Source: Karstenula rhodostoma CBS 690.94 (taxonomy: Eukaryota; Ascomycota; Dothideomycetes; Pleosporales; Didymosphaeriaceae). From it: 64,000 nucleotides of DNA. The position numbers were made by a program, and so were the translations under genes. The stretch spans positions 676,256 through 740,255 of the forward strand of contig MU001509.1 in assembly GCA_010093485.1 (NCBI GenBank), written 5' to 3'. Under the pieces are notes generated by a model that saw nothing but the letters and a program-made list of their open reading frames with translations, ran no database searches and had not been told where the DNA came from. This document shows, piece after piece, positions 12,801-24,800 of the stretch (the first letter of the stretch is position 1; the number at the start of each line of letters is the position of its first letter).

Positions 12801-15800
12801 TAACCAAGTAAGTTCCTTGAGTTGTGTGTCATTCGGGACCTGGCGCGCTAACCCACTATACAGACGAAAGTGAGGGGACAAAGGCTTGAGTTGAGTGAAG
12901 TGGAACACCATCTCATTCAGGACCCTGTGGTCCAGAACGCTCTGGCATCCGTCCCCAAATCTGGACCCTGCGCAAAGCGTCTTATTGGTATCGTTTCATT
13001 GCGAGACGTGGCGCCGTCCGGTGCTTATGCGGAAGAACTGCAGTTGCTCCCCAAAGACACTGCTTCATTCAACATTGCGACCATCCGAGAACGTCTTGAA
13101 GCACGTCTGCCATCCTACATGATCCCATCGCTGTGGATCACCATATCAAGATTTCCACTGATGCCATCTGCGAAAATGGATCGCAAAAAGGTGGTCCAGT
13201 GGCTCGAGAACATGGACAACGACACATATCGCACAATCGCCACCCTAGGAATGGAAGAGTCTCAAGAAGATGCAGATGTAGTCGACCGAAAGCTACAGAC
13301 AATCTTCGCAAAGGTTCTCAACCTGGCACCAGAAGATATCCGTATGAGCTCGTCTTTTCTGCGGCTCGGAGGAGACTCAATCGCAGCCATGCAAGTATCC
13401 TCAATGTGTCGTGCTCAAGGCTTGGCAGTCTCCGTTCAGGACATAGTAAAGTCGAAGTCAATCGCAGCTCTCGCCGCGGGAGTTTCCGTCTCTAGAACCT
13501 CTGCGACTGCGAAATCACAGCCTCAAGAATACAACCTGCCATTCGATCTCGGCCCTATACAAAAGCTTTTCTTCGACACGGTTGGCGAAAACTATGGCCA
13601 CTTCAACCAGAGTACAGTCTTCAAGCTCGCTCGGTCTTTCGAACTGAAGGAGATCGAAGCCGCGGTTAACGTCTTGGTTGATACTCATCCCATGCTACGA
13701 GCTCGGTACTTCAAAGATGAATCAATGGTTTGGAAACAAAGCGTTGCAAAGTCTCCCAACCCGTTCAGGCTACGACAGCACCAAGTAAAGTCCGCCAAAG
13801 ACGAGTTCATGCGCCCGATTATCGACGAAAGCCAGGCTACACTGGATATCGTGAACGGTCCAACTTTTTCTGCTGACCTCTTCGACGTCGACGACAACTT
13901 CTCCCAAGCGATCGCGCTGGTCGCGCATCATCTCGTCATCGATGTGGTTTCATGGGGAGTTATCCTAGAGGATCTCGAGAGCTTGCTCGATGGCACAGCA
14001 CCTCCACCTCAAAGTCTTCCGTTCCATGCTTGGACACAACAGCAAGCTGCGCAAGCTCGTCGGGAATCCGCCGAGAAAGTTATGCCCTTGGCCACTGTTC
14101 CACCCGCAGACTTCGAATACTGGGGCCTCGAGGCATCGGACAATCTGAACGGCGATGTCATTAGCGAGGACATCGAGCTTAGCCCCAAGGAGTCTATGCT
14201 GATTCTCGGAGCCCATGACGCATTGGCAACTGAGCCTGTTGATGTGTTTATTGCGGCACTCCTGGAGTCCTTCCGCAAAGTATTCCCGGTCCGACACGCT
14301 GCGACAATCCATAACGAGGGGCATGGTCGTGAGCCTTTTGACTCTCAAGATCTAAGCCGAACAGTAGGGTGGTGTACGACTATGGCACCCATTCATCTAC
14401 CAGTAGCTCCTGAAGATCCTACAGACATCGTAAGCACTATCCGGTGGGTGTCGAGCCTTCGAGAGAAGACTCCAGGGAAGGGAAGACCCTACTTTGCGTA
14501 TCGACTCCTCACCGGCGAAGGTCAGGATCGGTTTGCATCCCACTGGCCTGCCGAGGTAACTTTCAACTACCTAGGGAAGATGCAGAACATGGAGCGCAAA
14601 AATTCCTTGTTACAGAGGATGACCAACATCTCGACCACGGATATCAGCGCAACCACTCCACGACTGGCACTTTTTGAAGTCACGGCACTCGTCGCCCAGG
14701 GAACCATCAGGCTCTCTTTCGACTTCAACCGCCGAATGAGCCGGCAATCGGAGATCAAGCGCTGGATGATTGAATGCAAAGCAACGCTGGTTGATGCTGT
14801 TGATCAGCTTCTCCAGCTGCGGTCTGAGCCTAGCCTCGATAACTTCAAGCTTCTGCCTTTGACCTACAATGGCACTTCAAAGCTTTCTGCGTTGCTTCCT
14901 ACAGGCACCGCTATTGAAGACATCGAGGATGTCTATCCCGCCTCTCCCATGCAACAAGGCATGCTCTTGTCTCAGCTCAAGAACCCTGAGCTGTACTCAT
15001 ATCACTGCATCCTGGAAATCAAGTCGACGACCGCGGCACAGCAGATCAACCCCCGCAAGATTGCCGAGGCATGGCAGGTTGTGGTGCAGCGCCACCCAAT
15101 CTTGCGGACCGTCTTCGTCGAGAGCATCTCTAAGACCGGCTTGATGGATCAGGTCGTTTTCAACGAGAGACCTGGTAGAATCACGTGGATCGCTGACTGC
15201 GATGCTGAAGATGTGGCTCGGTTTTTGAGGGATCAGCCACTGATCGACTTCCGTGAATTCAACTGCCCTCATCGCTTGACGATCTGCAAGACAAAGGCAA
15301 GCGATATATGGGTCAAGCTGGAGATGAGCCACGCCATTTGTGACGGCACTTCGATACCGATCATCCTCAATGACCTCGCGAAGGCATACGGAAACAAGCT
15401 GACGAGAGCTGATATTGGACCCCTCTATAGCAACTTTGTTGCTCATACTCTCACGAACAATCGTGATGCCGACGTTAACTTCTGGAAAGCTTATCTGACT
15501 GGTGTGGAGCCTTGCTTCTTCCCAGTCCTTCACGACGGCGTGCCCGGACCACACGAAATGGGCTCGTATGAGCTTCACCTGCAGGATATTGCCCCCATGA
15601 TGGCTTTCTGCAGGAAATTCGGCGTGACATTGTCGAACGTACTGCAGCTGGCATGGGCTCTAGTTCTACACACCTATGTCGGCCAGCAGGATGTGTCCTT
15701 TGGCGTTGTAGCATCTGGTCGCGATGTCCCAGTCAAAGGCATCGATGAAGCCGTTGGTTGCTTCGTCAATATGCTCATCTGTCGACTCGAGCTAACAGAT

Positions 15801-18800
15801 GATTCCACCATCCATCAACTATTGGAAAAAATACAGGCCCATTCCGTCGATGCAATGGCCCACCAGGGATGCTCACTTGCTGATCTTCAGCATGAACTCC
15901 AGCTACCTTCCCTTTTCAACACCGTCTTCACGTTCCAGCGTCGCCAACTGTCGCGCGATCCTACCAAGACGGCACTGGCTTTCGACAACGTCGAAGCAGC
16001 CGATCCGGGCGAATTCTTGATGACACTGAACGTGGATGTCTCGGACGAAGTAGCCTCGATTGACTTTGGCTTCTGGCAGGATAAAGTGCATCCTTCTCAA
16101 GCACGCAACATCGTAGATGCATTCGAAACGATACTGTCAAGCATTATCTTGAGCAGCGACAAGGATGTCACTGTGACTGAGCTCGATATGTTGACAGCAA
16201 GCAGCGTGCAGCAGATCACGGAATGGAATGCAGACCTACCTCCGCCTGTACGCCGATGTGTACACGACGTCATCCAGGAGCAAGTCCTGCTTCGGCCACG
16301 CTCCACTAAGGCTATCGAGAGCGCAGAGCTGACGGTTACATACCAAGAGTTCGATGAGATTACCACGCGTCTAGCACTGCATTTGCAGAATCATGGAGTC
16401 GGTCCTGAGACCTTTGTGCCAATCCTGTTCGAGAAGAGCCCCTGGGCACCAATTGCGATGATAGCGATCATGAAAGCGGGAGGTGCATATGTAAGTAAAC
16501 ACAAGCATCTGAATCAATTGGGCCTATACTGATGACACTTGCTAGGTACCCTTAGATCCAAAGCATCCACCAAGCCGCCTTCGCGAACTAATCGGCGATG
16601 TTGGAGCCAAGGTCGCATTATGCTCAAGGGCGTACCACTCTCGAGCAAGTGAGGTCATCGGAGCCGCAGTCATCGTCGACCGACTGTCCATCAACAAACT
16701 TCCTCTATCCAAGGGAGTGACGTTGAAGTCAAATGCGACTCCAGAGAACCCAGCGTACTGCTTATTCACCTCTGGCACAACGGGCAAGCCAAAAGGAACC
16801 ATTATTCCACACGAAGCCTTCTGCACGAATGCAGCAGCGTTCACTCACGCGATTGGCATTCACAGTAATTCGCGAACCTTCCAATTCGCGAGTTATACGT
16901 TCGATGCAAGCTGTCTGGAGATTCTTTCGGCCCTCATGGTAGGAGCAACCATCTGTGTGCCAACCGAGGATGAGCGAATGTCAGACCCAGCAGGGGCCAT
17001 GCGTAGAATGAAGGCTACCTGGTCTCTCTTGACACCGTCGGTATTGAGCACTCTGAAGCCAACGCAGTTGCCGACTTTAAAGACTCTTGTTGCAGGCGGT
17101 GAGGCAGTGCCTGCGGCTGAGGCTGAAAAATGGCAGAACAGGCTACACTTTGTGATAGGTGAGCAATTTCTACATGTGAAATAGGAGTTAGGAACCAGAC
17201 TAATCCACACACAGCTTATGGTCCGACTGAAACTGCCGTCATTGCCAGCACCGTTCATAAAACGGCCGATATAGATGGAAGGAATATTGGACTTGCCTCT
17301 GCGTGCCGTCTGTGGGTTGTTCATCCCCGCAATCATGACAAGCTCATGCCTATTGGCGCCGTCGGGGAGCTTGTCATCGAAGGATACACTGTTGCTCGGG
17401 GTTATCTTGGCGATGAAGTCAAGACAGCGAAGGCCTTCATCACCAATCCGGCGTGGGCATCATCGCTTCCCGCAGAACACGGAACGTTCGAAACCGCACG
17501 GATGTACAAGTCTGGAGACCTCGTCCGCTACAACCCAGATGGCACAATCGGATACATCGGTCGGAAAGACACACAGATCAAGCTGAACGGCCGGAGAATA
17601 GAACTGGCCGAGATTGAATTCCACGTAAACGAAAAGTTCGCGTACAACATACAATCTGCGGTAGAGCTTGTTGCGCCCGCAAGTCGTACCTCTGCTAAAG
17701 CTTTGGCTGTCTTCTTCGCTACCAACGACGACCCCCGAGCGTCCTCCGGAGAAGTCGTCCAGCCTGCATCATCCGACCTTCCGCACTCCGATGCACTCCT
17801 CCTCCCGATGGATCATGATGTACGAGAGGTATGCAAGTCCCTTGAGAATGCCCTAGTTGGCGTTCTGCCCGCGTACATGATCCCATCGATCTTCTTCCCG
17901 ATGAAGAAACTGCCGTGGACGCCTGCTGGGAAGTTGGACCGCAACCGACTGCGTGTGTTGGTACAAAACCTGAGTAAGGAGACTTTGTCACCATACCGCC
18001 TGGCGAACTCCATGCACAAGAAGAAACCGACAACCGAGGCCGAAAGGAGGCTACAGAAACTAGTCTCATCGGTGCTGAATTTGCCACTGTCGTCAGTGGG
18101 TGCGGATGATAGCTTCATCCGACTTGGCGGGGACTCAATAGCGGCTATGAGGCTTGTCGCCGCTGCGCAAGCAGAGCATCTGGATCTTTCGGTCATTGAC
18201 ATCTTCAAGCGACCCAAGATCTCTGACCTGGCTGCCAAATGCAAGATCTCTGCTACCGAGCCCAGGATCGAGCGCAGTATCGAGACATTCGAGTTGCTGC
18301 CCCGAGAACTTCAGCGAAACCAGGTGGTCCAAGAATTGTCTGACATCTGCCGTATACCAAAGAACAAGATTCAGAATGCCTACCCACCAAGCCCGCTACA
18401 AGAAGCATTCGTTGCTCTCTCGATAAAGCAACCTGGTGCTTACGTTGCTCAACACGTTCTGGCCCTCGCGAAATCTGTCGACATCAAGAAGTTCAAGGCC
18501 GCATGGGAGAAAGTCGTCCAAGAGATCGACCTCTTGCGAACTCGTATCGCCCAGCTCCAGACAGGCGCATTCATGCAGGCTGTCCTTGTTGAAGATCCCA
18601 TCGTCTGGCGTGAGGTGAGCAGCCTTGAAGAGACTGAGAGAGACGCGGCCAATCTACCGGCCTATCTCGGAGGCAATCTTGCGACATACGCGATTGTCCG
18701 CACAGCCTCCGCTGCAAGATACTTTGTATGGACTATCCACCATGCACTTTACGATGGCTGGAGCATTGCGTTCATGCTACAACGTGTACAACAGATCTAC

Positions 18801-21800
18801 CAATCTGGATCGTCCGAGGTTCCGAAAGTACCGTACACCAAATTCATCCAGTACCTTCAGAACACGAGCCGAGACGCCTCCGCAGCATTTTGGAAGCAAC
18901 GTCTCACTGGTGCCGCGCCTTATCAATTCCCGCAACAACACATCAACACTAGTGAAACTCCCGACGGACAAACACTGCAACACACTGCCAAGCTTGCTCC
19001 CCAAAGACATACGGACATCACGCCACCAACTGTTATCAGAGCTGCCTGGGCTCTTTTACTGTCGGCGTACACTGGTAGCGATGATGTCGTCTTTGGTGAG
19101 ACGCTCACTGGTCGCGACGTCGCGGTGCCTGGCGTTACTGACATCTGTGGCCCTACCCTCACAACCGTGCCAACAAGGGTACAAGTCAATCGCGATGGCA
19201 ACGTTTTAGACCTTTTGCGAAGCATTGCCGAAGTTGCTACGGATCGCATACCGCATCAGCATTTTGGTCTCTCCGAGCTCAAACGTATGGACGAAAACAC
19301 CGCTGCGGCGTGCGAGTTTCAGAATCTACTCATTATTCAGACTGGTAGTGAGCAGCCAGCTGAGTCCATGTGGTCTCATCACAACAACGGTGTTCAAGGA
19401 CAGTACTTCACCTACCCTCTGGTCGTGGAGTGTCAGACCAGTCAGACAAGCATTTCCATCACAGCATACTACGACGCCAACCTGATTTCTTCGTGGGAGG
19501 TTCAGCGCATCCTCTACCAGTTTGACTCGATCCTATCACAGCTGAACTCGGTGGGCAACATTCGCGATGTCCACGTTTTCAGTGACCAGGATGCACAATT
19601 TGTCAGCAGTCTGAACGCTACGGAACCTTTGGTTGTCAATGACACGATGCCTTCGTTGTTCTTCCAACAAGTGTCGGCCCACCCGCATGCACAGGCCGTC
19701 TCGGCATTTGATGGCGACTTCACTTACGGCGAGCTTCGCGATCTCGCATCACAGCTCGCGCAAGAGCTCATAAGATTGGGAGCTGGCCCTGAAAAACTCG
19801 TGCCGATATGTGTGGACAAATCACGCTGGGCCATAGTGGCCATCATGGGCGTCCTGATATCGGGTGCGGGCTACGTCCCATTGTCTCCGGATCACCCAAG
19901 TTCACGCCACCGGCAGATCGTTCAGGACTGCAACGCTTCTATCGCTCTATGCTCACCACAGTACGAATCACGCATGGCAGACATCGTTGGAAAGGTCATC
20001 AAGATAAGCGAGACTACTATCCGACAGCTCTCGACGCGTCAGGCTCAAGTGAAACTGCGCGCGACCCCCGACAACATTTGTTACGTTTTGTACACCTCTG
20101 GAAGTACCGGAGTACCTAAGGGAGTTACTATCGAACATCGAGCCATCGCGACCAGCTCTGCGGCTATGCGTAAGTCGCTCAACATCAAGCCCTCTTCCAG
20201 GGTGTTCCAGTTCGCCTCGTTCGTTTTCGACGTCTCGGTTATGGTAAGTATATCCGTCACACTAAGTTTAACTTTACTGATGCATCGTCTAGGAAATCCT
20301 TACTGCTCTGAGTTGTGGTGCTGTCGTGTGTGTTCCTTCGGAAGAGAGTCGCACCACAGATATCGCTTCAGCCATCAACAGTCTGAAGGCCACTTGGACT
20401 TGTCTGACACCATCTGTTGCAAATGTTATCGAATCACCAGAGAGCGTGCCGACTCTTCAGACGTTCGCATCTGCTGCCGACCCATTGACGCCCGAGACAA
20501 TCAAGAAGTGGGGTTCAGGATTACAGCTGCTGAACGCATATGGTCCTACGGAAGCATCCGTGATTGCCCTTTCGAACGAAGTTCTTTCGACGCCCCGCGA
20601 GTCTACGATCATTGGTCGCTCGCTTGAGAGTGGTCGTGCTTGGCTCACCAGTCCAGAGAACCCACATCAACTCGCCCCAGTTGGCGCCGTCGCGGAACTC
20701 TGTCTCGAGGGCCCTTTTCTTGCTAGAGGCTACTGGAACAATAGTGCGAAGACCGCCGAAGTGTTCATCGAGAATCCGAGATTCATGAAAGACTTCTCGA
20801 AGGACACGTTCTCGCGGATCTATCGTACTGGAGATCTGGTGAGATATGCATCTGACGGTCGTGTACACTATCTAGGGCGCAAAGACAACCAGATCAAGTT
20901 GGCAGGTCAGCGCATGGAGCTCGGCGAGATTGAGCATCACCTACAAGCCGACGAAAGCATCAAACACGCTGTTGTTCTGTTGCCGAAGTCTGGCGCTGCG
21001 AAGAGAAAGCTTACAGCTGTGGTGTCGTTCCATCGGTCGCCACCTGAAGCCGATGCTCACGATAAGCCTTGGGACGCACCCATAAGCCACCCAGACGTTC
21101 TCCAACAGATCAAAGTCATAAAGGAGAGACTTTCCGATCTGTTACCCCCATACATGGTTCCAACACTATGGATTGCGGTCCTTCGCATCCCTGCTCTGGC
21201 TTCAGCGAAGCTCGACAGAAAGCAAGTCGGGGCTTGGCTTGCCGACATGGATGACGAGACCTATCGCATGATCCTGGATATCGAGAGCAGCATGGAACCC
21301 GATGTTCCAGCCTCTGGAGTAGTGATGAAGATGCAGTCCATCTGGGCAAAGGTCCTCAACATGCCGGTCGAAAACGTGAAACCCAACAAGACATGGCTCT
21401 CACTTGGAGGGGACAGTATCACAGCCATGCAACTGCTGGCCAGATGCAGGAAAGAAGGCATCAATATCACGTTGAACCAGGTTCTGAGAAGTAAATCGCT
21501 TGCTCATCTTGCAGAAAGCGTTGGAGCTTCTATTACCGTCGAAGCTGAGAAGGATAAGACCGACACGCCGTTTGCACTGTCCCCCATCCAGCGCTTCTAC
21601 TTCCACAGCTTGGATGACGGCAAGAACTCTCACTTCAACCAGTCGTTCACGCTCAGGTTGGCTCGCAAAACGGATTCTACTAGCTTGAAGTCCACCCTTG
21701 ATGTGATAGTCCGTTGTCATTCGATGCTCCGTGCCAGGTTCACCAAAGACACCAACGGCATGTGGACCCAGATGATTCCGGGCGATGTCTCTAACGCGTA

Positions 21801-24800
21801 CGCGTTCAACGTGCACAACGACATATTACTTTCTGCCCTTCCTGGGCTCATCTCGAAAACCCAGGAGAGTCTGGACATCGTCAGTGGGCCCGTCTTCGCA
21901 GCAATGCTTCTGAACACACAGTCTGGGGAGCAGGTCTTGTTCATCACAGCGCACCACCTTGTCATCGATGTTGTGAGCTGGCGGATAATCTTGGGAGACT
22001 TGGAAGAGAGTCTCATGTCGTCATCTTCGATCGAACTGCAGAAAGGTCTTTCGTTTGCGACATGGAACGAGAAGCAGATTTCGCATACAACGGATCCAGT
22101 TCAAATTGCGGCCATTCAGACACAATCTTTCCCTGTCGAGCCTGCCAACTTGACGTTCTGGGGTCTCGACAAGCGTCCCAATGTCTATGGCGACGTCGAG
22201 CGTGAATCCTTCTCGTTGGGTGAGAAGGTCTCAGCTTTGGCTTTGAGCCATCACAACGCGTTGCGCACCGATATTGTCGATCTCTTCCTCGCAGCTATTG
22301 TGCACTCGTTCTCCCGGGTCTTCGTTACGCGCAAGACGCCAACGATCTTCAACGAGACACACGGCCGTGAGCCATGGGAGTTCAGTAACCTTGACCTGTC
22401 AAGAACCGTTGGCTGGTTCACCACAATGTACCCTGTGCATGTCGCCATCGCCGAAGACGAAGACGATGTGATACAGACAGTGCGTCAAGTGAAAGATCTT
22501 CGCCGAAAAGTCACGGACAATGGACGTCCGTACTTTGCTCATCGCTTCCTCACCCAGGACGGACAGACCCAATTTTCCGAGCATGAGCCTATGGAGATCC
22601 TTTTCAACTACCTTGGGAAAATGCAACAGCTCGAGGCCGCGGATGCACTATTCCAGCCAATGCACTTCAGCGAAGATGACGAGGCACGCATGACCGATAC
22701 CGGGGCTGATCTCCGGAGACTTGCTCTCTTTGAGGTCTCCGCATCAGTCGATAACGGCAAGATCCAATTTACCTTCATGTACAACCAAATGATGAAGAAC
22801 CGGAAGGGTATCCGCAGGTGGATAACGGAGTGTCAACGAACGCTTGAGGAGATGGTCTCCACTCTTTCAGAGATGGATACCCCTCAGCCAACACTTTCCG
22901 ACTTCCCTCTGCTACCGTTAGACTCGTACGACCGCCTAAACCGCGTTATTAAGTCGCTTGCATCAGTTGGTGTTTCATATCCTCATGTTGAGGACATCTA
23001 CCCCTGCGCTGCTGTGCAAGAAGGGATGATTCTGAGCCAAATCAAGGATCCCAGCGCGTACTGGTCTTTCACGACGTTTGAACTAAAAGCCAAGCGAGGC
23101 CGGGTGGACGTGCAGCGCGTGTTACAGGCCTGGAAGCAGGTTGTAGATCGGCACCAGGCCTTGCGCACTCTCTTCGTTGATAGCGTCTGCAAAGGGGGCG
23201 TGTTCGACCAAGTCGTGGTGCCAGTTCCTGATACGGGCGCCCTCATAATGACTTGCACCGAAGACGAGCTCAACGCCAAGCTCGACTCCATTCAATACCG
23301 CAACCTGAATGGGAAAAGGAAGCCTCACCTTCCTCATCAACTTGCCGTTGTGCAGACTACCTCGGGTAGGGTTGTTGTAAAGATGGAGGTCAATCACGTT
23401 GTGATTGACGGTGGATCACTTGCGGTCATCCGACATGATCTAGAAGAGGCGTATGAGGGCCGCTTGCGCGAAGAAGATGGCCCGCTATACAGTGATTACA
23501 TCAAGTATTTACGTGCGCTTTCTATGAAAGATGCGATCGACTTCTGGAAGGGGAAACTACAGGGTGTCCGACCATGTCACTTCCCGATTGCGCCGCAACA
23601 CTCGAGTAAACAACGACAGCTCCATTCGCTCTATATGGACTTCGACCGATTCTCTGAAATCCAGGTACTTGCCGAGAGGAACAACATCACTTTTGCCAAT
23701 ATCTTACTCGCCGCTTGGTCACTGGTACTCCACACCTACACAAACTCTTCAGAAGTATGCTACGGCTACTTGACATCTGGCCGCAACGTCCCGGTCAATG
23801 GCATTGAGAATGCAGTAGGAGCTTTCATCAACATGCTAGTGTCTCGGGTCAGAGTGTCCAACTCGCGTTCGCTCCTCGCCATGAGTGAGAACGTCCAGAA
23901 TGACTTCATCGAGAGCGTTCCGTACCAGCATTGCTCTCTTGCCCAATTTCAGCACGACCTTGGCCTCTCTGGCCAAGCGCTCTTCAATACGGCTGTGTCC
24001 ATCCAGAATCAAGGCGCGACGGAGGCTGAAAGCGCTTCTGACACGAATGTGGAGTTCATACATCTTGATGGCGGTGACCCAAGTGAGTTTGCGTTGACAG
24101 TCAACATCGATACGACAAAGCACGACGAGGGTGTGAGGTTGGCGTACTGGACAGACTCCGTCTCCGACGAGGAAGCGAAGAACATATCTTCCCTGCTAGT
24201 GAAGATTCTCACACAGGTCCTTGCTGACCCGGAGCAAACGGTCGCGGAGCTTGATGCCGCCATCACAGACAAACCAAAGGCGCTATCGAAACCTAGAGTC
24301 TACACACCTTCGGTTCGATCGCCCATGTCAAGCCCCCGTCTCGAAATACCGGATCCCATGGCTTCTGTCCGGCATATACCCAGAGTGGAAGTACCCCAAG
24401 CTCCAACACCCACGGCGATGGATGCTCCCGACTGGAGCAACCTGATTCGGTCCATCGTCAGCGAGATGGTCCCTCAAATCGTAAACCAAGTCATGGAGAA
24501 GAACAAGCTTGCGCCCATTGCCACCCAGTCGACGGTCAGCGAGATGACCAATCAAATGGCAGGCATGATTGCAAGGCGAGCATCGCAAAGCAACAGAGGG
24601 AGAAACCTTGAGACGGCTTCTATACGCTCGCGGCGACTTAGCACGGCTAGTGACACCGGGAGCAGGATTCAGACTGCGGCCGACATGGTGGCAGCAGCTG
24701 GCGTCATGGCAACTGAAGCTTTGAAGTCCGTGCCGCCGGATTTTGTGGAGAAGAAACTTCTAGGATTGTGGAGCGACCTACTTGACATGGTGGAGGATTC

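Noticed and set aside
14997..15578. 193-codon open frame antisense to the NRPS
   Set aside because: It mirrors the codon structure of a well-supported C domain; no independent evidence.
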